64,000 nucleotides of DNA from Gammaproteobacteria bacterium (GCA_011523505.1 WTGP01000034.1:62001-126000); one strand, 5' to 3'. Positions 48,760 to 58,465 are shown, counted from the stretch's first letter. The notes: generated from the letters alone by a model not told the origin. Translations and numbers: made by a program.

Positions 48760-49533
48760 ATGTATACGGACGTGATAACGCCGAACACGACCGTGCCGAT
48801 GGCGCAGCGGCCGCGACTGGGTTTCCTGTATCCACGCGGCGGCAGCGCCTTCGAGTACTACCACTTCGCGGAATACTTCAACCACAACCTGTTGTGCTAC
48901 CTGATCGGCGGCATGCATGCGTACGGAGGCGACAAGACCCACTATCCCGATCCCCTCTACGCGATCGGATCGATCGAGAACCTGAGTTACCCGACGCGTT
49001 CGATGAAGCCCCTGCGCGTTCATGCAGCGGTCTGGGCCACAACCAGCGCCAGCTTTATCGGTGGAATGCAGTGGTCGAAGGACCAGGCGGCCGGGCTTGC
49101 CGAGATCCTGGGCGCTCCGGTCAGCAGCACCGCGCTGGCCTATGCCGCGGCCATCCGGGCCCTGGGCATACGCCGTGTGGCGGTTCTCGCCAGCTATCCG
49201 GCGGAAGTCACCGAAGCCTTTCGCGGTTTTCTGGGCGAAGCCGGGATCGCGGTGGGCGACGCCATTCACCTGGATACGGATAGAGGGGAGGACGCTTTCG
49301 ACCTTGGGCCGGACCTGCTGATTGAAAAGGCGCTGTCGATGGACTGCTCCGGCGCCGAGGCCCTGCTGATACCGGATACGGCCATGGCGGCCTTCGAGGT
49401 CATGCGCCGGCTGGAGGCCGAACTCGATCTGCCCGTACTCACGGCCAATCAGGTCACAATATGGGAAGCGATCAGGCTGGCCGGGGCCCGCGTGCGGACC
49501 GCCGACTACGGCCGGCTGTTCGCGCTGACCTGA
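48760..49533 (+). CDS. Asp/Glu racemase / maleate isomerase-fold protein without the catalytic cysteines
   Basis: A 257-residue protein with the fold of maleate isomerase and arylmalonate decarboxylase: RLGFLYPRGGSAFEYY, IRRVAVLASYPAEV, LPVLTANQVTIWEAIR. The two Cys positions are replaced: WATTSASF where VWACTSGSF is usual, and LLIPDTAMAA where IPCT is usual. The paralogue at 61955-62707 keeps both. The function is therefore probably not racemisation by the standard two-Cys mechanism. Confidence 0.8.
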   Translation: MYTDVITPNTTVPMAQRPRLGFLYPRGGSAFEYYHFAEYFNHNLLCYLIGGMHAYGGDKTHYPDPLYAIGSIENLSYPTRSMKPLRVHAAVWATTSASFIGGMQWSKDQAAGLAEILGAPVSSTALAYAAAIRALGIRRVAVLASYPAEVTEAFRGFLGEAGIAVGDAIHLDTDRGEDAFDLGPDLLIEKALSMDCSGAEALLIPDTAMAAFEVMRRLEAELDLPVLTANQVTIWEAIRLAGARVRTADYGRLFALT

Positions 49534-49565
49534 GTGTTTCCGGAGCACATGAGAGAGCGACCCGC

Positions 49566-50660
49566 TTGGCCAGTCTGACGCTGAAGAACGTCTGCAAGTC
49601 CTATGATGATGTTGAAGTCATCCGGGACGTTACCGTGTCGGTGCCCAAAGGGACCTTTCTGGTGCTGGTGGGACCGTCCGGTTGCGGCAAGTCCACACTG
49701 CTGCGGATGATTGCCGGGCTGGAACCGGTAACCGGCGGCGAAATCAGCATCAATGACCGGGTCGTCAACGATGTTCCGCCCAAGGAGCGGGACGTCGCGA
49801 TGGTGTTCCAGTCGTACGCGCTGTACCCGCACCTCAGCGTGACGGAAAACATGGCCTTTTCGCTCAGGATGCGGCGCGCCGGGCGGCAGGAGATTGACGA
49901 GAAAGTGGGGCGCGCCGCCGAACTGCTCGGCCTTTCCGATTACCTCGACCGGTTGCCGCGTCAATTGTCCGGAGGGCAGTGCCAGCGGGTGGCCATGGGC
50001 CGGGCGATCGTGCGCAATCCGGCGATTTTCCTGTTCGACGAGCCGCTTTCCAATCTGGACGCCAAGTTGCGCGGCCAGATGAGGACGGAATTGCGCGAGT
50101 TGCACCGCGAGATCGGCAACACGACGGTTTATGTAACGCATGATCAACTGGAAGCCATGACCATGGCCGACCGGATCCTGGTACTCAACGAAGGCCGCAC
50201 GGAGCAGATCGGGGAGCCGATGGAACTCTATGACCGGCCCGCCAACCTGTTCGTCGCCCAATTCATCGGCACGCAGGGAATGAATATATTCGAGGGCCGA
50301 ATCGACGGTAACTGCTTCGTGTCCGGCGCCAACGGCAGGATCCCGCTTCCGGCCTGGGCCGGGCGGCACAGCGGCCGGGAAGTTACGCTGGGTATCCGGC
50401 CGAAGCATTTCGAGTTCGTCGACGAAGGCGCCGAAGGGTTGGGCGCCACGGTGGCGGGCGCCGAAATCACCGGGGCCGACGTCTTCCTGGACCTGCGGTT
50501 CGGCGGGCAGAAGTTCTACATGAGCTATCGGGACCCGCTGCCCGGGACTGCCGGATCGTCAATGTCGCGAGGCTCCGCAAGGTTCAGGCGCGGCGATCGG
50601 ATCCATGTGGCGCCGCGGCGGATCCACCTGTTCGACGCCGCTGGCGGCAACAGGATTTAG
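49566..50660 (+). CDS. Sugar ABC transporter ATP-binding protein (MalK/UgpC type)
   Basis: A 364-residue ATPase. TTG 49566 is chosen because the family begins ASLTLKNVCKSYDD; no ATG or GTG is nearby in frame. Walker A GPSGCGKST, signature LSGGQCQRVAMGRA, Walker B IFLFDEPLSNLD, switch His in YVTHDQ. A TOBE-like regulatory domain starts near 240. The size and TOBE domain are typical for sugar importers, so it should energise the permeases at 43189-44965. Confidence 0.93.
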   Translation: MASLTLKNVCKSYDDVEVIRDVTVSVPKGTFLVLVGPSGCGKSTLLRMIAGLEPVTGGEISINDRVVNDVPPKERDVAMVFQSYALYPHLSVTENMAFSLRMRRAGRQEIDEKVGRAAELLGLSDYLDRLPRQLSGGQCQRVAMGRAIVRNPAIFLFDEPLSNLDAKLRGQMRTELRELHREIGNTTVYVTHDQLEAMTMADRILVLNEGRTEQIGEPMELYDRPANLFVAQFIGTQGMNIFEGRIDGNCFVSGANGRIPLPAWAGRHSGREVTLGIRPKHFEFVDEGAEGLGATVAGAEITGADVFLDLRFGGQKFYMSYRDPLPGTAGSSMSRGSARFRRGDRIHVAPRRIHLFDAAGGNRI

Positions 50661-50672
50661 AGGAAGCAGAGC

Positions 50673-51002
50673 ATGCAGCGAATGGGATGGATCATCCGGA
50701 TACGGCCGGAGAAAATCGCCGAGTACAAGGCGCTTCACGCAAACGCCTGGCCCGGGGTGCTGGAGAGGATCCGGCAATGCAGTATTCGCAACTACAGCAT
50801 CTTCCTGCGCGAACCGGAAAACCTGCTGTTCGGGTACTTCGAGTATCACGGGAACGATTTCGAGGCGGACATGGCCAGAATGGACCGCGACGAGGAAACC
50901 CGGCGCTGGTGGAAACTCACCGATCCCTGCCAGGAAGGGCTGGAAACCCGCGCGGAAGGCGAGTGGTGGGCGGCCATGGAGGAGGTATTTCACTGTGATT
51001 GA
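50673..51002 (+). CDS. L-rhamnose/L-fucose mutarotase (RhaM family)
   Basis: A 109-residue protein with the family pattern RMGWIIRIRPEKIAEYKALH, the His in HANAWPGVL, NYSIFLREPENLLFGYFEY and WWKLTDPCQEGLE. RhaM interconverts anomers of L-rhamnose; some relatives act on L-fucose. The gene lies 12 bp after the ABC ATPase, linking transport to deoxy-sugar catabolism. Rhamnose and fucose cannot be told apart by eye. Confidence 0.9.
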   Translation: MQRMGWIIRIRPEKIAEYKALHANAWPGVLERIRQCSIRNYSIFLREPENLLFGYFEYHGNDFEADMARMDRDEETRRWWKLTDPCQEGLETRAEGEWWAAMEEVFHCD

Positions 51003-52183
51003 GGCCGCTTCCCTGGCGCCGGCAGACCGACGCAACAGAGCGGCAGCGCATCGCGCTGACAGGCCCTGACGTGCTCGCGGACTTGCTCAAGCAGGACGAC
51101 GCCTCCGCTTCTGAGGGGTTCGATTTCTATTCCGACAACGCTGCCGGCGTCCACCCGCGGATCCTGGAGGCCCTGGTCGCCTGCAATCGGGGTTTCGTGC
51201 CGCCGTACGGAATGGAACGGTTTACGCGGCGCATCGATTCCGCGTTTTCAGAAGTATTCGAACGCGAGTGTTTCGTGTTCCCGGTACCGACCGGTACCGC
51301 GGCGAACGGCCTCGCCCTGGGCGCGTTGGCGCCGCCGCACGGATTGATCTTCGCGCACCGCAATGCGCATATCGTCACCACGGAATGCGGCGCCCCGGAG
51401 TTTTTCACGCTGGGGGCCCGGCTGGCATTGCTTGAGGGGCCGCACAACAAGCTGGCGGCATCCACGTTCGAGTCCGCGCTGCATGGCCACGCCCGGCGCA
51501 CCGTGCATCAGCTCCTGCCGGCGGCGGTCAGCCTTACGCAGGCCACGGAACGCGGCACCGTATATGCGCTTGAGGAAATCGCCGCGATCAGCGGCCTGGC
51601 GCATGCGGCCGGATTGAAGGTCCAGATGGATGGCGCGCGGTTCGCCAACGCCATGGTGAGCCTGGATGCCACGCCGGCGGAGATGTCCTGGAAAGCGGGT
51701 GTGGATGCGGTGTCGTTCGGGGCGACCAAGAACGGCACGATGAATGCGGACGCGGTCGTGCTGTTCGATGCGGAACTGGCGGAAAAGGCGCGGTTCATGC
51801 ACAAGCGCGCCGGCTTCCTGCACTCGAAGATGCGCTTCATGTCGGCACAATTGCTGGCCTACCTGGAAGACGGCTTGTGGGTCGCCAATGCGCGGGCCGC
51901 GAACGCCAACGCGGAGCGGCTGGCGGCGGCCCTGGCATCGGTAAAGGGCGTCGAACTGAACGATCCGGTACAGGCGAACGAGCTTTTTCCCCGCCTGCCT
52001 GCAGATTTCCAGCGCCGATTGAAGTCCGAGGGCATTCACTTGCGCGATTGGCCCGACGCCAAGGGCGATCTGTTCCGCATCGTGACGTCCTATTGCGACG
52101 GAGAAGCCCGAATCGGCGCGTTCGAGAAGGTTTGCCGGGAATTCGGCGGTGGCGAAGCGAACGCAACCCGTAGCGGCGGATGA
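50999..52183 (+). CDS. Threonine-aldolase-family PLP lyase
   Basis: A 394-residue protein from TTG 50999; GTG 51071 would give the more usual family N-terminus. Marks are DFYSDNAAGVHPRIL, FPVPTGTAANGLAL, QMDGARFANA and the PLP Lys in SFGATKNGTM. Family members cleave beta-hydroxy-alpha-amino acids to glycine and an aldehyde. It is translationally coupled on both sides, to the mutarotase and to the aminotransferase (ATGA). Confidence 0.9.
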   Translation: MRPLPWRRQTDATERQRIALTGPDVLADLLKQDDASASEGFDFYSDNAAGVHPRILEALVACNRGFVPPYGMERFTRRIDSAFSEVFERECFVFPVPTGTAANGLALGALAPPHGLIFAHRNAHIVTTECGAPEFFTLGARLALLEGPHNKLAASTFESALHGHARRTVHQLLPAAVSLTQATERGTVYALEEIAAISGLAHAAGLKVQMDGARFANAMVSLDATPAEMSWKAGVDAVSFGATKNGTMNADAVVLFDAELAEKARFMHKRAGFLHSKMRFMSAQLLAYLEDGLWVANARAANANAERLAAALASVKGVELNDPVQANELFPRLPADFQRRLKSEGIHLRDWPDAKGDLFRIVTSYCDGEARIGAFEKVCREFGGGEANATRSGG

Positions 52184-53400
52184 TGGCGCGCGCGGCTTCG
52201 GCAACGTTTCGACGCTCGGCGAGGGCAGGCTCGCTTGAGCTTTCGGAAATCGTGCGCATTTCCGAGAAGGCCAGGGCCATGAGGGCCGCGGGCGAGGACG
52301 TGCTCAGTTTCGGCACCGGAGAGCCCGATTTTCCGACGCCGCCGCATGTAATCGAGCAGACCTGCGCCGCCATGAGGCAGGGCGCGATCCGCTATCCGCC
52401 CACGCAGGGGCTGCCTGAACTGCGCCAGGCCATCTGCGACGATGCCGGGGCGCAAACCGGATTCTCGGCGAACACGGCGGAAGTGATCGTCTCCACCGGC
52501 GCAAAACAGGTCCTTTTCAATGCGTTTCTGGCAACGCTGGATCCGGGCGACGAGGTCATCCTGCCGGCTCCATACTGGACAAACTACGCGGACATTGTCG
52601 GGCTGGTGGGCGGGAAAGCGGTGCGGGTGGATTGCGGCGCGGAACTGACGCTCACGCCGGGACGCCTGCGCAGCGCCATTACGCCGAAGACGAGGTGGCT
52701 GGTGCTGAACTCGCCGGGCAATCCGTCGGGAAAGGTGTACTCGCGCGCCGAACTCGAAGCCCTCGCGGAAGTCCTGCGGGAATTTGCGCAGGTTTGGGTG
52801 ATGGCCGACGAGATTTACCAGCATATTTCCTACGAGCCTTTCTGCTCGTTCCGCGTGGCGGCGCCCGACCTTTCGGACCGCACGCTGATCGTCAACGGCG
52901 TATCGAAATCCTACGCCATGATCGGGTGGCGCATCGGATGGGGAATCGGGCCTGTGGAGCTGATCCGCGCGATGGTGGCAGTGCAGGGCCAGTCGACTTC
53001 TCCCGCATCCGTCGTGTCCCAGATCGCGGCCTGCGCGGCGCTCTCCGGCCCGCAGGAGTTGCTCGGGGAGCGTTGTGAGTCCTTTCGCCGCCGCCGGGAC
53101 CTGGTGGTGAGCGCGATCAACGCCATTGAAGCGGTGTCCTGTCGCGTGCCGGGCGGCGCCTTTTACATATTTCCGGATTGCCGGGCGACCTACGGGCTGA
53201 GCGCGCCGGACGGGACGACCATTGCCGACGATTCGGACTACTGCGGTTACATACTCGATTCCGCCAGGGTAGCCATCGTCCCCGGCCGCACCTTCGGGTT
53301 GGGAGGTCACTTCCGCCTGTCCTACGCCTACGCGGAGGACGACCTCGTGGAAGGCTGCCGCCGTATCGAGGCGGCGACGGCCGCGCTTGCGCCGTGTTAA
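52180..53400 (+). CDS. Class I/II aminotransferase
   Basis: A 406-residue PLP enzyme of the aspartate-aminotransferase fold. FGTGEPDFPTPPHV, PTQGLPELRQAI, NSPGNPSGKVYS, MADEIYQHI and the PLP Lys in NGVSKSYAMIGWRIG, followed by the substrate Arg in FRLSYA. The amino donor and acceptor are unknown. It overlaps the threonine-aldolase gene by four bases and ends the plus-strand run before the convergent binding-protein gene. Confidence 0.93.
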   Translation: MMARAASATFRRSARAGSLELSEIVRISEKARAMRAAGEDVLSFGTGEPDFPTPPHVIEQTCAAMRQGAIRYPPTQGLPELRQAICDDAGAQTGFSANTAEVIVSTGAKQVLFNAFLATLDPGDEVILPAPYWTNYADIVGLVGGKAVRVDCGAELTLTPGRLRSAITPKTRWLVLNSPGNPSGKVYSRAELEALAEVLREFAQVWVMADEIYQHISYEPFCSFRVAAPDLSDRTLIVNGVSKSYAMIGWRIGWGIGPVELIRAMVAVQGQSTSPASVVSQIAACAALSGPQELLGERCESFRRRRDLVVSAINAIEAVSCRVPGGAFYIFPDCRATYGLSAPDGTTIADDSDYCGYILDSARVAIVPGRTFGLGGHFRLSYAYAEDDLVEGCRRIEAATAALAPC

Positions 53401-53411
53401 CGGGCCCCGGG

Positions 53412-54704
53412 CTACCCCAGCTCCGCCACCGCCTGCAGTTTTCTCATCGCCTCTTCGGGTTCAATGCGGCTGTTGAGCAGGTCAACCGTTACATCGTGCA
53501 TGGTCTGACCGACCGCCGCCGGCATGGCGTTTTCGATAAACGTCTGAAACCATCCCGATTGGCTGACTTCGTTTGCAGCGGCGCGCAACATCGGATCGGT
53601 GACACTGCTTCCCGCGGCCACATGCACCGGAATGTTCAGTCCGAGTTCGGCAAGCCTCCGCTGGTTGGACCGGTTCGTGAGAAACCTCAGGAATTCCAGG
53701 GCTGCATCGGACGACCCCGTGGTGAGCGCCCAGCCGCCTACCGCACCGTAGATGTCCGTTCTGCTGCCTGGCCTGCCGGGCACTACAGGCATGGAAAAGA
53801 AACCGATCGTCCCGGTTGCAAGACCAATGCCGTCGGAGGCGTTCTTTTTCTGTTCGCTCGGCGTGGTGGCGCTGTAGGCCATAACCATTGCGGCCTTGCC
53901 GTCCCCGAACAGGCCGGTCGCCTTGGGATACTTGGAGGCCGCGAATCCCTGCTGAAAGGAATCCGCCTCCGCCAGCTGCCTGACCATTCCCGCGGCCTCG
54001 ATCATGCAGGGCATCAGAAAACCCTGGCCCCGGCCCTGCATTGCGTGCCGAAACGCCTCTTTCCCGCATACGCGCGTGGCGGCCATTCCGAAATAGGACC
54101 CCACGGTCCAGGGGTCCGCCGGACCCGCCGCGATCGGTGTCACGCCGAACGCCCGCAGCGCGGCAACCGCCTGGAGAAAATCGTCCCAGGTTTCCACCGA
54201 ACCGGCGTCGATTCCGGCTTGCCGGAACAGGTCCTTGTTGTAATAGAAGTCCACCTTGGTGATGTGGTGCGGCACGCCGATGATGGCGCCGTCGTAGGTG
54301 AAGTTGTCCAGCGCGGCGGGCACGAAGCTGTCGGACCAACCGTCGCGCAGCATCTCGGCGCTCAAGTCGCGCACCGCCCCGATATCGTAGAGCTGCTGCA
54401 ACAGGCCTGCGCCCTGAGTGAACAGGATGTCCGGCTTGGTGGGCGATGCGATCAGGGTCGGCAGCCGCTGGCTCATCCGGGCGAGATACCGGTATTTGAC
54501 CTCCACGCCCGGATTGCGCGCCTCGAAATCAGCGATGACCTCATCGTAGAAGGCGATGATCCTGGGGTTTCGCTCGGCGAACACCCAGTGGACCGTGGTG
54601 GCGCCATCCGCATTCGGCGAGCGCTTGTCGAGGTTGAGGCTCGACCATCCCGCAACCGCGACCAGGGCGCAGAAAACGATGGCGAACCAGGGTTTGCGGA
54701 TCAA
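53412..54704 (-). CDS. Sugar ABC transporter substrate-binding protein
   Basis: A 430-residue extracellular solute-binding protein of the type paired with MalF/MalG-like permeases. The N-terminal helix KPWFAIVFCALVAVAGW is followed by FEARNPGVEVKYRY, PDILFTQGAGLLQQL, GVPHHITKVDFYYNKDLF, ETWDDFLQAVAAL and ALEFLRFLTNRSNQ. There is no standard lipobox, so it is soluble or membrane-anchored by the uncleaved helix. It would serve the ABC importer encoded on the opposite strand. Confidence 0.92.
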   Translation of the reverse strand: MIRKPWFAIVFCALVAVAGWSSLNLDKRSPNADGATTVHWVFAERNPRIIAFYDEVIADFEARNPGVEVKYRYLARMSQRLPTLIASPTKPDILFTQGAGLLQQLYDIGAVRDLSAEMLRDGWSDSFVPAALDNFTYDGAIIGVPHHITKVDFYYNKDLFRQAGIDAGSVETWDDFLQAVAALRAFGVTPIAAGPADPWTVGSYFGMAATRVCGKEAFRHAMQGRGQGFLMPCMIEAAGMVRQLAEADSFQQGFAASKYPKATGLFGDGKAAMVMAYSATTPSEQKKNASDGIGLATGTIGFFSMPVVPGRPGSRTDIYGAVGGWALTTGSSDAALEFLRFLTNRSNQRRLAELGLNIPVHVAAGSSVTDPMLRAAANEVSQSGWFQTFIENAMPAAVGQTMHDVTVDLLNSRIEPEEAMRKLQAVAELG

Positions 54705-54799
54705 GCCGGCAGTCCTGCGGCCTGTGCCGCGTTATCGCCGCGGAAGTTTCCGGACTTCATATCCGTCATGGTAGCAGTGTCCAGTAGAGTAGCTCGCTC

Positions 54800-55849
54800 A
54801 TGACAAGACGAGCGCACGATGGCGGGGTGGCGCTGTTCGAAATTGGAGACCGACACGGAATTCGGGCCGCGATCACCAACTTCGGGGGCCGGGTCGTGGC
54901 GTTGATGGCGCCTGATCGGCATGGCGCCATGGCGGACGTTGTCCTTGGTTATGCAAATCTGGAGGGGTACCTGTCCAATCCGGAGCACTACCTGGGCGCC
55001 CTGATCGGACGATACGCAAACCGCATAGAAAATTCGCGGTTCGAACTCAAGGGCGTCAGCTACGAGCTGGATCCGAACGAAGGCCGTCATTGCCTGCATG
55101 GAGGCAGCCCGGGCTTTCATGGCCGGGTCTGGAATATTGTGGATCACGACAAACACAGTCTTGTTCTGTCCCGCGTGTCGGCGGACGGGGAGGGCGGTTT
55201 CCCGGGGACCCTGGAGGTTCAGGCAAAGTATGCGATCGAAGACGAGACTGCACTGGTGATCGAACTGACCGCGGTCTCGGACAAGACCACAGTTGTCAAC
55301 CTGAGCAGCCACATGTACTTCAATCTGGCCGGCGTGCACGCAGGACCGATTACGGATCATCGACTTGAATTACGCGCCAGCCGTTTCACCCCGGTTGACG
55401 AGCAACTGATTCCTACCGGCGAATTCCGCAGCGTTCGGAGCACGCCCATGGACTTTCGCAGTGCGCGGCGTATCGGAGAGGCCATGTTGCAGGACGACGA
55501 GCAACTGAGGTTCGGATCGGGCTTCGACCACAATTTCGCCGTGGATTCGCATAATGCGGGCACGCTCAACGCAGTGGCGATGGTTACGGAACCCAAGACA
55601 GGCAGGACAATGCAACTGTTTTCTAACCAGCCGGGGGTGCATTTCTACACCGGCAATCACCTGGATGACGCGGGAACAGGCAAGCAGGGCATTGCAATCG
55701 AACGGCACCACGGTTTCTGTCTGGAAGCGCAGAACTTTCCCGCGGCGCCGAACCGCGCGGGCTTTCCGAACTGTGTCCTGGAACCCGGCGAGCCCTATCG
55801 TTCGGAAATCGTCTACCGGTTCGGCGTTGCCGGCGGGCGCCGGCCATGA
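54800..55849 (+). CDS. galM: Aldose 1-epimerase
   Basis: A 349-residue mutarotase. ITNFGGRVVALMAPDR, LGALIGRYANRI, the GRHCLHGGSPGFHGRVW block with the catalytic His, NLSSHMYFNLAG and the catalytic Glu in HHGFCLEAQNFP. It interconverts alpha and beta anomers of aldoses released by the glycosidases. It is coupled to the GH3 gene by an ATGA overlap. Confidence 0.95.
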   Translation: MTRRAHDGGVALFEIGDRHGIRAAITNFGGRVVALMAPDRHGAMADVVLGYANLEGYLSNPEHYLGALIGRYANRIENSRFELKGVSYELDPNEGRHCLHGGSPGFHGRVWNIVDHDKHSLVLSRVSADGEGGFPGTLEVQAKYAIEDETALVIELTAVSDKTTVVNLSSHMYFNLAGVHAGPITDHRLELRASRFTPVDEQLIPTGEFRSVRSTPMDFRSARRIGEAMLQDDEQLRFGSGFDHNFAVDSHNAGTLNAVAMVTEPKTGRTMQLFSNQPGVHFYTGNHLDDAGTGKQGIAIERHHGFCLEAQNFPAAPNRAGFPNCVLEPGEPYRSEIVYRFGVAGGRRP

Positions 55850-58092
55850 GCGGCCGGGACCGAACACCACCGTCGACAGCCGAATCGGCTCGGTGTGCCG
55901 AATTGCTGGCACGCATGACCCTTGCGGAGAAGATCGCCCAGTTGTGCGCGATTTGGGTAACGGACCTTCTTGAGGACGGTAGGTTTTCGGAAGAAAAAGC
56001 CGGCCAGCACCTTGCCGAAGGCATCGGACAGGTTTCGCGCGTGGCCGGAGTCGGCGGACTGCCGGTTCGCGAGGCGGCCGCCGTCGCCGATGCGATACAG
56101 GACTATCTCCGGCACAACACGCGGCTGGGCGTGCCGGCGATTCTTCACGAAGAGTGCCTGTGCGGCTTTCAGGCGCGGGGAACCACGTCCTTCCCCCAGG
56201 CCATAGGCCTGGCAAGCGCCTGGAATCCGGACCTGGTGGAGCGAATCGGCGCGGCCATCCGCAAGGAAATGCGGGCCGTGGGAACGCACCAGGCCCTCGG
56301 ACCGGTGCTCGACCTGGTGCGCGACCCGCGCTGGGGCCGCTGCGAAGAGACTTTCGGCGAGGACCCGTATCTGGCCGCTTGCATGGGACTGGCTGTCGTT
56401 CGCGGCTTGCAGGGCGACGACCTGCGCACCGGCATCGCCGCCACGCTGAAGCATTTCGTGGCCCACGGCTCGTCGGAGGGCGGCCGCAACGAGGCGCCCG
56501 TGTCCGCCGGGCCCCGCGAGCTGCGGGACTGTTTCATGGTTCCCTTCGAAAGGGTCGTGAAGGAAACGGAAGTGCTTTCGGTGATGAACGCCTACCACGA
56601 CATCGACGGCATCCCCTGCGCGGGTTCCGCCGAGCTTCTGACGTCGATACTGCGTGAGGAGTGGGGATTCGGCGGAATCGTCGTTTCGGACTACGAGGCC
56701 GTGGACCAGCTGCGGCGCATGCATTTCACGGCCGTGGACAAGGCCGAGGCGGCGCGCCAGGCGCTGGAGGCCGGAATCGATGTGGAGCTGCCTGCGGCCG
56801 ACTGTTTCGGGGGACCGCTTGCGTCCGCGGTGAAGTCGGGCCGGGTAAGCGTGGAATTGATCGATCGCGCCGCAATGCGCGTGCTTGCCGCGAAGGAACG
56901 GCTGGGCTTGCTGGATGCTGCCCCCTCCCGGCAACCGTCAGTGGACCTGTCGGTCATCGACAGCGCAAGCCATCGCTCGCTGTCCGCGCGGGCAGCCGGC
57001 GAATCCCTGGTATTGCTGAAGAACGATGGGGTGCTGCCATTGGGCGGGAAGCTGGCCTCGCTGGCCGTTATCGGACCGAATGCCCACAGCGTGCGCAATC
57101 TGCTGGGCGACTACGCCTTCGAAGCGGCCTATGGCGTTCCGGTGGGGCTGTCCGAAGGGACCAGCATTCTCAAGGGTCTCGAGGACGTTGCCGGACCTGG
57201 CATAAGGCTGAATTTCTCCCCGGGTTGCGACATCGGGGGCGAGGACTCAAGCGGGATAGAGCCGGCCGTACGCGCCGCAGAGCGCTCCGATGCCGTTGTT
57301 CTGGCCGTGGGCGGGCGTTCGGGAAGCGAACCCGTATTGCGCGGTTATTCGGAGCATGGCGATACCTCCGGGGAAGGGCGGGACCGCGCGGAGTTGGGCC
57401 TTCCCGGGGTGCAGGAGCAACTCGTCCGTGAACTTGCCGCTACCGGTAAACCCGTGGTGCTGGTGATTGTGGACGGCCGCCCGCTGGCGCTGGGAAATGT
57501 CGAAAGGCATGCGGCGGCCATACTCTGGTGCTGGCTGCCCGGGAAGCAGGGGGGAGGGCCGATTGCCCGGGCGCTGTTCGGCGCGCTCAATCCCGCGGGC
57601 CGACTGCCGGTCACCCTGCCTCGCGAAACGGGCCAGGTCCCGGTGCACTACAACCGCCACTCCGCTTCTTCCAAATGGGACTACATCTTCGGTTCCAACC
57701 GCCCGCTTTATCCCTTCGGGCATGGCCTGAGTTACACGCAGTTCGTTTACGGCGGACTGCGGCTGAGCGCGGAGCGGATCGGCCGCGACGAAACTCTCGG
57801 CATAGCCTTCGAGGTGCGCAACGCCGGAAGGCGCGATGGCGATGAAGTGGCGCAGCTATACGTGCGTGATGAAATCGCCAGCGTCGTACGGCCGGTTAAG
57901 GAACTGAAGCGATTTGCCCGCTTGCACCTGAAGGCCGGCGAGGAAACTACGGTCAAGTTCCGGTTGCCAATCCGGGAGCTGGCCTTTCACGACCGCTCGC
58001 TTAACCGGGTGGTCGAGGCCGGTGCGTACGAGATTCAGGTCGGCGCGTCGAGCGAAGACATTTGCCTCAAGGAAAAGTTCAGCGTCGTCTGA
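55846..58092 (+). CDS. GH3 beta-glucosidase
   Basis: A 748-residue GH3 enzyme. N-terminal barrel with ILHEECLCGF and GPVLDLVRDPRWGRCEETFG; KHFVAHGSSEGGRNEAP; nucleophile Asp in GIVVSDYEAVDQL. The second domain has LLGDYAFEAAYG; a C-terminal fibronectin-like domain ends in ICLKEKFSVV. No signal peptide is visible, which suggests that imported beta-glycosides are cut inside the cell. Beta-xylosidase activity is an alternative. Confidence 0.94.
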   Translation: MSGRDRTPPSTAESARCAELLARMTLAEKIAQLCAIWVTDLLEDGRFSEEKAGQHLAEGIGQVSRVAGVGGLPVREAAAVADAIQDYLRHNTRLGVPAILHEECLCGFQARGTTSFPQAIGLASAWNPDLVERIGAAIRKEMRAVGTHQALGPVLDLVRDPRWGRCEETFGEDPYLAACMGLAVVRGLQGDDLRTGIAATLKHFVAHGSSEGGRNEAPVSAGPRELRDCFMVPFERVVKETEVLSVMNAYHDIDGIPCAGSAELLTSILREEWGFGGIVVSDYEAVDQLRRMHFTAVDKAEAARQALEAGIDVELPAADCFGGPLASAVKSGRVSVELIDRAAMRVLAAKERLGLLDAAPSRQPSVDLSVIDSASHRSLSARAAGESLVLLKNDGVLPLGGKLASLAVIGPNAHSVRNLLGDYAFEAAYGVPVGLSEGTSILKGLEDVAGPGIRLNFSPGCDIGGEDSSGIEPAVRAAERSDAVVLAVGGRSGSEPVLRGYSEHGDTSGEGRDRAELGLPGVQEQLVRELAATGKPVVLVIVDGRPLALGNVERHAAAILWCWLPGKQGGGPIARALFGALNPAGRLPVTLPRETGQVPVHYNRHSASSKWDYIFGSNRPLYPFGHGLSYTQFVYGGLRLSAERIGRDETLGIAFEVRNAGRRDGDEVAQLYVRDEIASVVRPVKELKRFARLHLKAGEETTVKFRLPIRELAFHDRSLNRVVEAGAYEIQVGASSEDICLKEKFSVV

Positions 58093-58157
58093 AAGGGTAT
58101 CGGCGTGGGCTACCTGCGCCGCATAGCGTTAACACGCCCTGGTCTTGGTTGGATTTG

Positions 58158-58349
58158 TTAACTCGCGTTTTGAGATACAGGCGGCGGCATTTCGCCGCGA
58201 GCAATCAGGAGACCCTCAACTCTCGCTAAACGGGTCTCAACAGATACCAGTCTTTGGTTGGTATCTGCCCAAGTCATCCAGATTGCGATAAGAAGTGTCA
58301 CAGTTACCCCGAGCCCGGTGCTGACAATTGTGATCATTTCTTTGTTCAT
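58158..58349 (-). CDS. Small single-pass membrane protein with a coiled-coil tail
   Basis: A 63-residue protein. N-terminal membrane helix (MITIVSTGLGVTVTLLIAIW) and then a short heptad-like segment (NQRLVSVETRLARVEGLL). Similar small proteins of unknown role are scattered in gammaproteobacteria. No ligand or partner can be inferred. Confidence 0.6.
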   Translation of the reverse strand: MNKEMITIVSTGLGVTVTLLIAIWMTWADTNQRLVSVETRLARVEGLLIARGEMPPPVSQNAS

Positions 58350-58465
58350 ATTGGAAATATACTACAAGGAGACATTAGGGTATTCGTTCGGAATTGGCGA
58401 GTTTTTTGGAATTTAGAGAATTCTTCGCGAAGCGAGTTCGTTACTAAGGTAAATGAGCCCGAAAA

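Noticed and set aside
46555..49548. A 997-codon open frame antisense to the SDR, dehydrogenase, flavin reductase and racemase-like genes
   Set aside because: It lies opposite several genes with clear family motifs and shows no motif of its own; long antisense frames are expected in GC-rich DNA.
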